Source: Streptomyces sp. NBC_01231
GTDB lineage: Bacteria > Actinomycetota > Actinomycetes > Streptomycetales > Streptomycetaceae
Direction: 5' to 3'
Assembly (NCBI GenBank): GCA_035999765.1
Contig: CP108521.1
Location: 10,788,001-10,852,000 of the forward strand
Length of the DNA: 64,000 bases
The position numbers were made by a program, and so were the translations under genes. The notes below the pieces were generated by a model. The model ran no database searches and was not told the origin of the DNA. It was given only the letters and a program-made list of their open reading frames with translations. Below are positions 43,621 through 52,525 of the stretch, in pieces. Within the stretch, counting starts at the first letter, position 1, and every line of letters begins with the position of its first letter.

Positions 43621-43857
43621 ATGAGCGAGCAGCCGGCCCCCGCGCCCGTGCCCGACCGTCAGCCCCTCGATGAGCATGCCGCCGCTTCCGCCCGCGCGTA
43701 CGCGGCCGACCAGCGCGCGAAGGTCGACGTCCTGGCCTCGGTGCTGGAAGACATCGCGGAGAACGGCTACCCGTCCCCGGAGACGGGCGTGCTGTGGGAA
43801 GAAGCCCGCGACGCCCACCTGGAGCGCCTCGCCGGTGAGCAGCCCCGTGTCGCCTGA
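43621..43857 (+). CDS. Possible antitoxin component
   Basis: A 78-residue acidic, helical protein (EHAAASARAYAADQRAKVDV, LEDIAENGYPSPETGVLWEE). ATG 43621 has AGGAG upstream. It overlaps the next gene, a RelE/ParE-like protein, by 23 bp. Size, charge and overlap fit an antitoxin, but no DNA-binding motif is obvious. Confidence 0.5.
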   Translation: MSEQPAPAPVPDRQPLDEHAAASARAYAADQRAKVDVLASVLEDIAENGYPSPETGVLWEEARDAHLERLAGEQPRVA

Positions 43858-44104
43858 GCACGCACCGCGCCGTTCCCAGGTCGTCCTGGTGGAGCCCGCG
43901 CTGAGCCAGCTGGCGAAGCTCACGGCGAGCGAGACGCACCGCCTGGACCGCGCGATCGTCGCGATCAGCGTCAACCCCGAGCTGGGCACCCCGGTGCCCG
44001 ACACCCTGCTGCGCGACTACGCCGACGACATCGACGGGGTCCGCGTCATCTACTACGTCACGGCCCTTCGGCAGATCACGATCGTCGCGTACGTCGAAGC
44101 CTGA
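43835..44104 (+). CDS. RelE/ParE-like toxin candidate
   Basis: An 89-residue basic protein. The end, DIDGVRVIYYVTALRQITIV, is the terminal beta-hairpin typical of RelE/ParE toxins, and the front has a helical LSQLAKLTASETHRLDRAI. GTG 43835 or GTG 43847 could start it. Tight overlap with the preceding acidic gene suggests a toxin/antitoxin pair. Catalytic residues are not certain. Confidence 0.55.
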   Translation: MSSPVSPEHAPRRSQVVLVEPALSQLAKLTASETHRLDRAIVAISVNPELGTPVPDTLLRDYADDIDGVRVIYYVTALRQITIVAYVEA

Positions 44105-44729
44105 CCGGGCGGCGCTGTGCGTGGCAGCCCGTGCTGAATCTCCAGGGCAGCTTCGTCTCTGGGATCTTGATGCGCGAGGGCTCTTCGGTAGACACCCATT
44201 GGCCGTCAGTTCGGATCGGCCAGACCATCCACCACCGCCCTCCAGCACGGGATCGTGGCCGAAGGCTTCGCCAACTCCACTGCCACCGCTCCCAGTCCGT
44301 GGATTCGCCGTCAGCCAGAGCCCTGGCGTTGACGCGTTCTCCGAACATCCGGTACGGGCGCAGCCTGATCCAGGTGATCTCGATGTAGACCTTCCCTGAG
44401 GCGGAGGCCATGAACTCGATCGGCTTTGACCCGACGCCCATCGTCGGCCGGTACATGCTGCGGCGCTCCTCAGCCTCCTTGGCAGTCTCGCCCGTCTCAG
44501 GTTTCCCGACATAAAAGGCCCCGGGCGCCTTCACCTTCACGGTATGTACGACCGCTGTGCCTACTGCGTGCACGGAGAACGTCGCCCGCTTACGCGGTTC
44601 GTCCGTCCCGTGATCGCTGGACACATGGACGTTCCACCCGTGCTGCGGGCGATCGAACCATTCCCAGCGGGCCACAACGATGGAAGCAAGGGCTGCTGCA
44701 ACGGCAGCAACCAGAGTCCACAGTTTCAT
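44076..44729 (-). CDS. Membrane-anchored hypothetical protein
   Basis: A 217-residue frame starting MKLWTLVAAVAAALASIVVA, an N-terminal anchor, then a beta-rich body (FSVHAVGTAVVHTVKVKAPG, KVYIEITWIRLRPYRMFGER). The last 70 residues are Arg/Trp-rich and overlap the toxin gene by 29 bp on the other strand, so the true end may be earlier and a frameshift near 44280 is possible. No family recognised. Confidence 0.5.
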   Translation of the reverse strand: MKLWTLVAAVAAALASIVVARWEWFDRPQHGWNVHVSSDHGTDEPRKRATFSVHAVGTAVVHTVKVKAPGAFYVGKPETGETAKEAEERRSMYRPTMGVGSKPIEFMASASGKVYIEITWIRLRPYRMFGERVNARALADGESTDWERWQWSWRSLRPRSRAGGRWWMVWPIRTDGQWVSTEEPSRIKIPETKLPWRFSTGCHAQRRPVRLRRTRRS

Positions 44730-44874
44730 TTATGGAACGTAAATCCCTATTGCTCCCGGCACCAGGCGAACGGTCTCGCGCCGGTCCCAGGTACCGGAGG
44801 GCGATGACACTTCCGCCCTCGGGCCAAGCGGGACAAGGGCGCTGCACGGGTAGCGGACCGGTTGCTGCACGGGG

Positions 44875-45255
44875 TCAGCTGCTGCCGGTGGCCCACTGCT
44901 CCATCGGGCTCGGGTCCTTCTTCACCAGGGTGTCGCGGCGGGACTGCGCGGTGGCCCGGGTGACGCCCATGGAGCTCGCCAGCGCGCCGTACGAGCCGCC
45001 CTGTGCGGCGTGCTGGTGTACTGCGGCGTCCCGGACGCCCTCCAGCCGCTCGATCAGGCCGGTGACGACCACGATGGCCCTCTCCAGGTGTTCAGTGCTT
45101 GCCCCATCGGCGCGCAGTTGCGCGACGCAGCGCAGTGCAACACCGAGCTGCGTGGCGAGCAGCCCGAGGTCGTCACCCAGCGCTTGGGCGTCGGCGACGG
45201 CGAGTGGGATCGTGAGGTCGGGGGCGACGTTGGTGTGCTCGGGCTCGGTGGTCAT
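44875..45255 (-). CDS. Small helical protein with HTH-like C-terminus
   Basis: A 126-residue protein, MTTEPEHTNVAPDLTIPLAV..., with a helical middle (LDDLGLLATQLGVALRC-like) and a C-terminal GSYGALASSMGVTRATAQSR that looks like a helix-turn-helix. ATG 45255 follows GGAAGG. It is one of three small leftward genes in a row (44.9-46.0 kb) that probably belong to one element. Confidence 0.5.
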   Translation of the reverse strand: MTTEPEHTNVAPDLTIPLAVADAQALGDDLGLLATQLGVALRCVAQLRADGASTEHLERAIVVVTGLIERLEGVRDAAVHQHAAQGGSYGALASSMGVTRATAQSRRDTLVKKDPSPMEQWATGSS

Positions 45256-45296
45256 CGAGGGGCCTTCCAAGGGCGGCGACGGGGCTGGGCGGGGTT

Positions 45297-45644
45297 CTAG
45301 AGCCAGGTGAAGGCGCGTCGGACGTCGCCTGCAGCCCCGGCGAGGTTGTCGGCGTGCAGCCGCTCGTCGAAGTCGTACGGGTCGTCGGCGGCCTCCATGA
45401 CGCGCTCGGAGGCGGCGTCGAAGACGCCGGCGAACGCCTCATGGACGCCGGCGGCCTTGAGGGCCTGGACGATGTCGTCGTGGTCGGCGCCGCCGCGCCG
45501 GACGGCGTCTGCGAGCAGGTTGAGCGCGGCGGCCGCGGCCGGGGCGAGCACGGCCAGGTCCACGCCGCCGGCGGTGCCGGTGGTCCGTTCGGCCGACGTC
45601 TCGACACTGCTGATCCGGGCGAGAGCCTTCGACTGCTGCTCCAT
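45297..45644 (-). CDS. Small acidic protein of unknown function
   Basis: A 115-residue protein, MEQQSKALARISSVETSAER..., Ala-rich helices (VLAPAAAAALNLLADAVRR) and an acidic end (DPYDFDERLHADNLAGAAGD). ATG 45644 follows a weak GGAG. No family recognised. Confidence 0.5.
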   Translation of the reverse strand: MEQQSKALARISSVETSAERTTGTAGGVDLAVLAPAAAAALNLLADAVRRGGADHDDIVQALKAAGVHEAFAGVFDAASERVMEAADDPYDFDERLHADNLAGAAGDVRRAFTWL

Positions 45645-45756
45645 GGAGACTCCGATCTGGGGCGTGGGTGTGAGGGGATGGCTGTGGTGACCGCGGCTTC
45701 CGGAGGGCGATGACATTCCGAGGCGGTCGTCCTGGCGGCACACGGGTGTGGCGGGG

Positions 45757-46005
45757 TCAGGCGGTCCGGGCGAGGTAGCCGGCGGCGGTGTCGACGAACT
45801 GGACCTTCGCGGCCTCGCGGGCGGAGGTCAGCGCCTCGGTGGTGGCGTACGCGTCGCGCATCGCGTACGTCAGCGTGATCATCTCCTCAGCCGCGGCGCG
45901 CACCGCCTGATCCTTGATGAGCACCCGCAGCGCCACCAGCGCGGCGACGCCGTCCTTAAGGAGGCCGGCACCGAGCGGATCGAGGCCCTGCGTGGTGAGA
46001 GCCAC
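45757..46005 (-). CDS. Small helical protein of unknown function
   Basis: An 82-residue Ala-rich helical protein (LKDGVAALVALRVLIKDQAV, MITLTYAMRDAYATTEALTS). It is in the same direction as its two small neighbours. The 200 bp upstream (46006-46208) contain a coding-like piece (GEAIRRDCLEAVTALACAAS) without a clear start. Confidence 0.45.
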   Translation of the reverse strand: MALTTQGLDPLGAGLLKDGVAALVALRVLIKDQAVRAAAEEMITLTYAMRDAYATTEALTSAREAAKVQFVDTAAGYLARTA

Positions 46006-46208
46006 ATGACCCGGTCCATATCGCCCGGCGGTGGTCGCTGGCGGCGCAGGCGAGAGCGGTGACGGCCTCCAGGCAGTCGCGGCGGATCGCCTCGCCGTGG
46101 CTGACGCGTACCGACCGTTCGGCGGCGCAGCACCTGGAACCGGCCGCTGACGATCGAGCCGCGGACGTTACTCGTGACGACAGGGCGAAACGGACACGCC
46201 TACGGCCC

Positions 46209-46838
46209 TCAGCTCGCTGTCGCGTACACGATGAGGTTGTCGACAGGGTGCCCCTGCGCGTCGAAGTCGCCGTCGCACGTGATGAGCCGTAGAGCACGTT
46301 CCTGGGTCGGCCCGTAGACCTTCTCCGTCGGGAAGGCGTTCTTGGCGACGCTCTCCGTGGCCGTGACGGTGAAGTGGAGGGCTTTTCCCGTCTTGTCGGT
46401 GACGGTGATGTCCGCACCCTCCTTGATCTTCTTCAGGTCGTGGAAGACGGCCTCGCCGAAGCGGGTGTCGTTGTGGCCGATGATGACGGCCGCGCCGATC
46501 TCACCGGGCACCGCACCGCCCGTGTACCAGCCCGCGGTCATCCCCTCCTCGGCCGGCGGGACCTGGACCGTCCGATCCGTGTTGAGGCCCAACTCCATCA
46601 GCGAACTGGTGATCCCCACGGAGGGAACGGCCACCTCGGCGGGGGCAGCCGGAGCCGCCGGAGCGTCAGAGGCCGCGGGCTGCCCGGACCTCGGGGTGCC
46701 GGGTGCGGAGGCGGAGGGGACGACCCGCACTGTCGGGTCGGGGCCGGCCGAGCAGCCGGTGAGCACGCTGACGAGGGTCAGCAGGGTGAGGGTCGCGAGG
46801 CGGGCCCGGGACAGGGCCGGACGGTGTGCAGAGGGCAA
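46209..46838 (-). CDS. Class F sortase
   Basis: A 209-residue exported sortase. The N-terminus is a lipoprotein-like or anchor sequence (LATLTLLTLVSVLTGC, Cys29), then a Pro/Ala linker. The catalytic domain has His122 in AAVIIGHNDTRFGEAVF and Cys188 in LRLITCDGDFDAQGHPVDN. Class F sortases are actinobacterial and short, as here. Downstream of the secreted-protein gene and a two-component system, it probably attaches or processes that surface protein. Confidence 0.85.
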   Translation of the reverse strand: MPSAHRPALSRARLATLTLLTLVSVLTGCSAGPDPTVRVVPSASAPGTPRSGQPAASDAPAAPAAPAEVAVPSVGITSSLMELGLNTDRTVQVPPAEEGMTAGWYTGGAVPGEIGAAVIIGHNDTRFGEAVFHDLKKIKEGADITVTDKTGKALHFTVTATESVAKNAFPTEKVYGPTQERALRLITCDGDFDAQGHPVDNLIVYATAS

Positions 46839-46880
46839 CGCGGGCTCCAGAACAGGGTGCGGAGGTTCACCGGAACGCGC

Positions 46881-46912
46881 GGTGGCGCCGCCTGGTGAAG
46901 GGCGGCGCCACC
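46881..46912 (-). terminator. 12-bp hairpin between substrate and sortase genes
   Basis: GGTGGCGCCGCC (46881-46892) and GGCGGCGCCACC (46901-46912) pair fully, loop 8 nt. Its place, between the end of the secreted-protein gene and the start of the sortase gene, suggests attenuation that lowers sortase relative to substrate. Confidence 0.65.
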
Positions 46913-46940
46913 GTTTCGTACGAGAGGCAGTGCTGCCAGG

Positions 46941-47333
46941 TCAGCCTTCGCGGCGGGCCGTGGTGCGGCGGCGCAGTACGTAGGTGCCGGCGCCCGCGAG
47001 CAGCAGCGCGCCCGTGGCCGAGCCGATGAGCGTGCCGGTGTTGTCGTCCTTGGCGGGGGCCTCGCCCGCGGCGACACCGCCACGCGGGTAGCCCTTGCCT
47101 CCGGTCTTCTGGGCTTCCACGGCCTTCCGGGCCTCGGCCTCTTTGAGCGTCTTGGCGTCCTCGGCCTTCTTCTTCGCCAGGGCCTCCTTGTCGGCCGGGG
47201 TCGAGTCGGTCGCGCCCGGCGACGGAGTCGGGTCGGTGGCGAAGGCCGCGGTGGCCGGGACGAGCAGCGCGCCGGCCGCGACGCCGGTCAGGACAGCGAT
47301 ACGCAGCGGGCGCAGGGTGAGACGGCGGGACAT
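46941..47333 (-). CDS. Secreted, membrane-anchored protein, probable sortase substrate
   Basis: A 130-residue protein. The signal peptide is LRIAVLTGVAAGALLVPATA. A Lys/Glu/Ala-rich helical middle (EALAKKKAEDAKTLKEAEAR) may form a coiled coil. Then come GGKGYPRGGVAAGE, a C-terminal hydrophobic helix (GTLIGSATGALLLAGAGTYV) and an RRR tail. The signal, helix and basic tail are sortase-substrate architecture; there is no LPxTG, and the PRGGVAAG segment may be the sorting signal for the class F enzyme. ATG 47333 is the start. Confidence 0.75.
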   Translation of the reverse strand: MSRRLTLRPLRIAVLTGVAAGALLVPATAAFATDPTPSPGATDSTPADKEALAKKKAEDAKTLKEAEARKAVEAQKTGGKGYPRGGVAAGEAPAKDDNTGTLIGSATGALLLAGAGTYVLRRRTTARREG

Positions 47334-47456
47334 GTGAGGGCTCCAGTTCCAGCCCGGCTTGGTCGTTCCTGGTTGCCGATCCGCACCAGGTTCCGGGCAT
47401 GGCTTCACCCTGACGGCCACTTGTGAGGAAACTGTCAGAGCGCTGTCGTCATCCCA

Positions 47457-49532
47457 TCAGGGTCGACCGGGGCCCTCCGGCTTCCGTGACTCGGCTGTCG
47501 GCAGCCGCAGGGTGAAGGTGGCCCCCTCCCCCTCCGTGCTCGCCACGTCCACCGTGCCGCCGTGGGCCTCGGCGAGCTTGAGGACGATCGCCAGGCCGAG
47601 GCCGCTGCCGCCGGTGCTGCGATTGCGGGACTTCTCCGCCCGCCAAAAACGGTCGAACACGTACGGGAGGTCGCCCGCCGGAATGCCACTGCCGGTGTCG
47701 GACACCTCCACGGCGAGCTCGTCCCCCGGGTCGGTGACGTACCGGCGCAGGGTCACCGTGCCGCCGGCCGGGGTGTGGCGCACCGCGTTGGAGAGCAGGT
47801 TGCTGACGGTCTGCCGCAGCCGTACGGGGTCGGCGTCGAGGAGCGGTGGGTGAGGGGTGCCCGGCGGCGGTGTCAGGACCGTGAGGGTGACGCCCGCCGT
47901 CTCGGCCAACCCCTGGTGCGCGGCGGTGACCTGGCCGAGCAGCTCGTCGATCCGTACCGGCTTCCGGTGCAGCCGCAGGGCGCCCGCGTCGGCCGCGCCC
48001 AGGTCCTGGAGGTCGTTGATGAGGTGCTGGAGCTGCACCGCCTCCTCCAGGAGCGAGGAGACGAACGCGGGGTCCGGCACGGCCAGTCCGTCGTGGGCCG
48101 CCTCCAGCCAGCCCCGGATGTTGCTCAGCGGCGTTCGCAGCTCATGGGCGACATCGCTGACCATCACCTTGCGCTGCTCCTCCAGGCGGGCCCGGTGCGC
48201 GGCCATGTCGTTGAAGGCCGCCGTCAGCCGTCCGATCTCATTGTCGGAGACGACGGGCACGGGCATCGGCGTCGCGTCCAGGCCCTCCCGCATGCGCTGG
48301 GCGGCGCCGGTGAGCGCGTGCAACGGGCGTACGAGCCTGGCTCCGGCGAGCACCGAGGCGCCGACGGTGAGGGCGAGGACCAGGGCGGTGACACCGGCGA
48401 TGCGTGCGGTGTTGGCGCGGGAGAGGTCGAAGCCAGGCACGCCGGCGGCACCGGGGCCGTCGATGAACAGGAGTGCGGGCTCGGCGACATAGCCCGTGAG
48501 CTGTTCCCGGCGGGCGCTTTCGACACAGTTGGCCACGGCCCGGTCGTACGCGCTGTCGCGGATCTCGGCGGGGGCGTAGTCGAGTGCGCCGCCGGATGCC
48601 GCCTCGCGTTGGGCCGTCGCGGCGTCCTCCGCCTTCTTGGCGGCCAGGGCCTTCGCCTCCCGATCGCTGAGGCCGTCCTCGGCGACGGGGGCCGCGTCGT
48701 CCCGCCCGTATGCGTAACTCCGGTCCCAGGACAGGTCCAGGTTCAGTTTCACGGCGGTGCGGCCCCGTCGTTTCAGGCAGGCGTCGGCCAGTTGGTTGAG
48801 GGCGCTCAGGGCCTTCCGCTCGGTCGCGGTGGGACCGACCGGGTAGGACGACAGACACTTCGCCGCCATGTCACGGTCGGTCACGCTGTCGGTCCCGCCC
48901 TCGGTCTCGTCGCTCACGAACTGGACGCGGGGCCGTCCGCCCGGGCTCTCGACGACGTCGGCGGCGATACCCATCTGGCTGAGGCACTCCACCCTCCGGA
49001 CGGAGGCCTTCCGCAGTGCGTCGCGTTCCTTCGCGGGCAGCCGGAAGGGCCCCACGGCCCGTGGATCGACGCGGTTGGCGCCGACCTTGGCCGCGTCGGG
49101 CACCAGCACGGGGTCGACGGCGCGCGGATCCACGAGCGCCGAGGCCTGCTGAGCGAGCAGATCGTCGGACGAACCGCCGCCCGCCGAGCGGGAGTCGGCC
49201 GAGTCCACGATCGGGCTTCGGCCCGGCGTGGTGAGCACGATCCGGCGCCCGGACTCCTGGGCCAGATCTCGCACGGTGGTGTCGACGCCGTCCCAGCCGG
49301 GGTGGGTGGCCGCGTAGCCGAGAAGGGTGTTGTAGATCTTCGCGTCGGACTTGAGGTTCTGCCCCTGCTCCTGGCGGATCGCGACGGAGGTCGTCTGCAC
49401 GGCCAGCCAGGCGGTCCCGGCGACCGAGCACGAGGCCACCAGCGCCGTCACGGTCAACAGCCGCCCCGCCAGGCTCTTGCGCAGCGGCAGCCGGGCGGCC
49501 CCCGCCGCATCTCCCTTGTCAGGACGACGCAT
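47457..49532 (-). CDS. Sensor histidine kinase (OmpR-partner type)
   Basis: A 691-residue kinase. One N-terminal helix (LLTVTALVASCSVAGTAWLA) is followed by an unusually long extracytoplasmic region (about residues 45-370, with several Cys and Ala/Arg-rich parts) and a second helix (ITGVTALVLALTVGASVLAGA-like). A HAMP domain follows, then the His box SDVAHELRTPLSNIRG, N box NLLSNAVRHTPAGG, and G boxes VSDTGSGIPAGD and GGSGLGLAIV. It overlaps the regulator gene by 14 bp. Confidence 0.9.
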   Translation of the reverse strand: MRRPDKGDAAGAARLPLRKSLAGRLLTVTALVASCSVAGTAWLAVQTTSVAIRQEQGQNLKSDAKIYNTLLGYAATHPGWDGVDTTVRDLAQESGRRIVLTTPGRSPIVDSADSRSAGGGSSDDLLAQQASALVDPRAVDPVLVPDAAKVGANRVDPRAVGPFRLPAKERDALRKASVRRVECLSQMGIAADVVESPGGRPRVQFVSDETEGGTDSVTDRDMAAKCLSSYPVGPTATERKALSALNQLADACLKRRGRTAVKLNLDLSWDRSYAYGRDDAAPVAEDGLSDREAKALAAKKAEDAATAQREAASGGALDYAPAEIRDSAYDRAVANCVESARREQLTGYVAEPALLFIDGPGAAGVPGFDLSRANTARIAGVTALVLALTVGASVLAGARLVRPLHALTGAAQRMREGLDATPMPVPVVSDNEIGRLTAAFNDMAAHRARLEEQRKVMVSDVAHELRTPLSNIRGWLEAAHDGLAVPDPAFVSSLLEEAVQLQHLINDLQDLGAADAGALRLHRKPVRIDELLGQVTAAHQGLAETAGVTLTVLTPPPGTPHPPLLDADPVRLRQTVSNLLSNAVRHTPAGGTVTLRRYVTDPGDELAVEVSDTGSGIPAGDLPYVFDRFWRAEKSRNRSTGGSGLGLAIVLKLAEAHGGTVDVASTEGEGATFTLRLPTAESRKPEGPGRP

Positions 49533-50289
49533 GGCGCACGTTCTTCGCGGGGTCCGTGAGTTTGTAGCCGACGCCGAAGACGGTGATGAGGCGGGCCGGC
49601 CGTCGTGGGGCGCGCTCGATCTTCTTGCGCAGGTTCATGACGTGCACGTCGACGGTCCGGCCGCTGATGTACTTGTCGAAGCCGTGCAGCTCGTCCAGGA
49701 GCCGTGCCCTGGTGAAGACCCGGCCGGGCTCGGCCGCCATCGCCGCGAGGATACGGAACTCACCGGGCGTGCACTCGACGGGCGTCCCGCCGACCGGCAC
49801 CTCGTGCCGCGAGGGATCGACCCTGAGCGCCCCGACCGTCAACACCTCGTCGTCCGGGGCCGCTTCGGGCTCCGAGGCGGGAGCGGGGGCGGGTACGGTC
49901 ACCGGAGCCGGGTCGGGGCCGCGCCGGTTGCGGCGAAGTAACGTCCTTACCCGGGCGGTGAGTTCACGCGGACTGAACGGCTTGGTCATGTAGTCGTCGG
50001 CGCCGAGGTCGAGGCCGAGCAGCAGATCGTCCTCGGTGCTGCGGGCCGTCAGCATCAGCACCGGCACCTCCCGGCGTTCGGCGCGCAGGATCCGTACGAC
50101 GTCGAGGCCGTCGGCCCCGGGCATCATCACGTCGAGGACGACCAGGTCGGGTTCCTGGTGCCGGACCGTCTCGAGAGCCGTCCGGCCGTCCTCGACGACC
50201 GTGACGGCGTGACCCTCGTGCTCCAGGTAGCGGCGCACCAGTTCGGCCTGCTTCGCGTCGTCTTCGGCGACCACAATGTTTGCGCACAC
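49519..50289 (-). CDS. OmpR-family response regulator
   Basis: A 256-residue regulator. The receiver has the acidic pair EDD (residues 9-11), phospho-Asp53 in LVVLDVMMPGADG and Lys in DDYMTKPFSPREL. A Pro/Ala/Glu linker precedes a winged helix (GTPVECTPGEFRILAAMA, VDVHVMNLRKKIERAPRRP, ITVFGVGYKL). ATG 50289 is the start. A 48-nt piece of its 5' end is duplicated at 41815-41862. It pairs with the downstream kinase and probably regulates the sortase genes. Confidence 0.9.
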   Translation of the reverse strand: MCANIVVAEDDAKQAELVRRYLEHEGHAVTVVEDGRTALETVRHQEPDLVVLDVMMPGADGLDVVRILRAERREVPVLMLTARSTEDDLLLGLDLGADDYMTKPFSPRELTARVRTLLRRNRRGPDPAPVTVPAPAPASEPEAAPDDEVLTVGALRVDPSRHEVPVGGTPVECTPGEFRILAAMAAEPGRVFTRARLLDELHGFDKYISGRTVDVHVMNLRKKIERAPRRPARLITVFGVGYKLTDPAKNVRHASS

Positions 50290-50335
50290 GCCGCAGATCG
50301 TAGCGACCGCCGGCGCCGGGAGGTCGGGAGTGTCC

Positions 50336-51406
50336 TTACCGTGAGGGCGGTTGGGTGGTGGACAGGCGAGGGTGCAGGGCTGCCGTCGAGCGTCCTGTGA
50401 GGTCGAGGAGCAGCTCGGCGAAGAGGGCGTCGCCCCAGCCGAACCAGGGGCGGGTGAAGGTCGCGGGGTCGTCGACGTGGAAGCTCTCGTGCATGGAGCC
50501 GGTGCCCCCGTCGGTGCGCAGCAGCAGCTCCGCGAGGCGGGTCCGCTCGGCCTCGTCGTCGCTGGTCAGGGCCTGCATGGTCAGGGAGAGCGGCCAGATG
50601 TGGTCGGGTGGGGTGTGCGGGCTGCCGATGCCGGACGCCGAACTGCCCGCGTAGTAGAAGGGGTTGGCGTCGCTGAGGACGAACTCGCGGGTGCGCAGGT
50701 AGAGCTGTTCGCCCGGGTCGCACCAGCCCAGGTAGGGCAGCGAGAGGAGGCTCGGGATGTTGGCGTCGTCCATCAGCAACTGCGCGCCGAGACCGTCGAC
50801 TTCGTACGCGTACACCGTCGGGTCCGCCCCTGCGGTCACCCCGTGCGTACGCACCCCGGTGGCGATCTCGGCCGAGAGGGCCGTGGCGTCGGCGGCGAGG
50901 CCGGGGTCACCGATCGCCGTCGCCAGCTCGGCGAGACCGCTCACCGCGACGGCCGCCATGGCGTTGGACGGGACCAGGTAGCCGTGGTGGCAGCGGTCGT
51001 CGCTGGGGCGGAAGCCGGACCAGGTCATGCCGGTGGGCGCGACCGGCGCGCCCCGGCCGCCGCGCGGCAGCGAGTCGAACGCGTCGTCGCCGAGGCGCCG
51101 GAACTCGTACGGTGAGCGGTTCTCGTGGTCCTGCTCGACCCGCCACAGGGCGATGATGCTGCGGGCGGCGCGGACGAAGCGGTCGTCGGCGGTGAGATGG
51201 CCGAGGCTGCCGGTGGCCCGCCAGATGCCGTAGGCCAGCTGGAGCGGGGCGCAAAGCGAGTCGACCTCGCCGGTGCTGTCCAGGCTGGTGACGTGGATGT
51301 TGTGGTCCTCCCGGCCGGCCGCGATCCCTGCCCGTTGCAAAGCGCCGTCGACGGCGTGCTGATGCCGTTCGTTGAACTGCTCGGAGGACAGGCCTTGCTG
51401 GGCCAT
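50336..51406 (-). pseudogene. Glycoside hydrolase family 125 C-terminal fragment
   Basis: About 340 codons match GH125 exo-alpha-1,6-mannosidases: STGEVDSLCAPLQLAYGIWR, TGMTWSGFRPSDDRCHHGYL, VPSNAMAAVAVSGLAEL, LLMDDANIPSLLSLPYLGW, GIGSPHTPPDHIWPLSLTM, STGS-like GGTGSMHESFHVDDP, TRPWFGWGDALFAELLL. The N-terminal part of the family, including the usual TGDIPAMWLRD stretch with catalytic acid, is absent. It is replaced in frame by an unrelated NTPase piece, so this is a chimera and probably inactive. Confidence 0.8.
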
Positions 51407-51890
51407 GCGTACTGGTCGACGACGGACAGGGCCCGGCTGTCGGGCACCGGTGATCTGGCCGACGGCTGAGCCGATCGTGCCGGGCAGCATGAGCGCCTGG
51501 GCGACGTCGGCGAGCGCGGACTGCATCTGCTGCGGCATGGCCTGCCCGAACCGGGACCCGATGCCGCCGCGGCGCAGGTACGCCTCCAGAGGCTCGCCGG
51601 GGTGGTTGGCCTCCCAGTAACGGCGCAGCGCGAGGTTGAAGGCGGGCAGCGGGCGGCCGATCGGGGTGAGAGCGGCCCGGATCGCCAGCACGAGCTGCTC
51701 GAAGTTGGTGCCGGCGGAGCGGGCGAGGTCGACGCGTACGGGCAGGATCCGGTCGGCCGGCCAGCCGGGTTCGCCCCACTGGGCGGGCCGCCGACCGGCG
51801 TCAGCGAGCGCCGCCTCCAGCGTGCGGGACAGGGTCGTCTTTACCGATGCCGCCCACACCGTGGAAGACGAGCACGTGGTTGCGGGGAGC
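51407..51890 (-). pseudogene. P-loop NTPase fragment
   Basis: The leftward sequence reads VLVFHGVGGIGK (P loop) in one frame, then TTLSRTLEAALADAGRR and LPVRVDLARSAGTNFEQLVL in the next, ending near MLPGTIGSAVGQITG. This is the start of an AAA/STAND-type ATPase with a frame change at about 51840, right in the P loop. It lies between an HNH-like piece and the GH125 piece. Confidence 0.65.
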
Positions 51891-51899
51891 CTCGAGGTC

Positions 51900-52090
51900 C
51901 TCCGGATCGAAGCCGGCACTGCCGTTGCAGACGGCGTTCTTCAGCTTGGTCTCGCTGCCGTTCTTGGTGTAGGCGGTCTTCGTGCCGTAGTGCGGCTCGG
52001 GCCAAAGGTTGCCGGGGTCGCGGGGCGCACCGCCGAGCTCCAGCGGCACGAGGTGGTCCGACATGTTGGTGTCGGAGTACCCGTAGTCAG
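51900..52090 (-). pseudogene. HNH-endonuclease-like C-terminal fragment
   Basis: The leftward frame reads YSDTNMSDHLVPLELGGAPR, DPGNLWPEPHYG and KLKNAVCNGS. The DHLVPLELGG...NLWPEPH pattern is that of the HNH-like nucleases found in actinobacteria (His of DHLVP as metal-site residue). The N-terminal part is missing and the end fuses to the NTPase piece. The stretch 52091-52525 upstream holds no gene I can identify; it must contain the promoter of the rightward methyltransferase. Confidence 0.55.
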
Positions 52091-52525
52091 CGCCTACCAG
52101 TTTGACGCGTCAGGCGGCTACATCTACAGCTGCCGTGACTGCGTACACCGCGAGAGCCAACGCTTACGGTCACGCTACGCAACATTAGGATGCAGCCGTC
52201 GCGAAGCGTTGCCCGCCTGAATTCGAAGGCCGGCTTGCCCGAGAGGTCGTCGGAAATCTGCCCCATAGTTCCGTTTCGAAGTCTGCTCGTGCACACATAC
52301 GGTTCGTCAGCCATGTGCCGGGAAAGATCGTCATGACAGTTGACCCAACAAATGCGGTGACCACACGGGCATGTGCGCCATCCGGGAAACGTTCACAGAC
52401 GGGAGCATTCGGCAGCCGACGACGACAGCGGCGACAGCGCAAGCAATGCGTACTGCCAGGATGGCCGCGCTCTCTGCTCCCCCGAACACGATGTTTCACA
52501 CATGGCTAAGGAAGGTGAGCTTGAC

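Noticed and set aside
47562..49559. Rightward open frame (665 codons) opposite the histidine kinase
   Set aside because: Mirror frame of the kinase gene; Gly/Val/Arg-rich with no motif.
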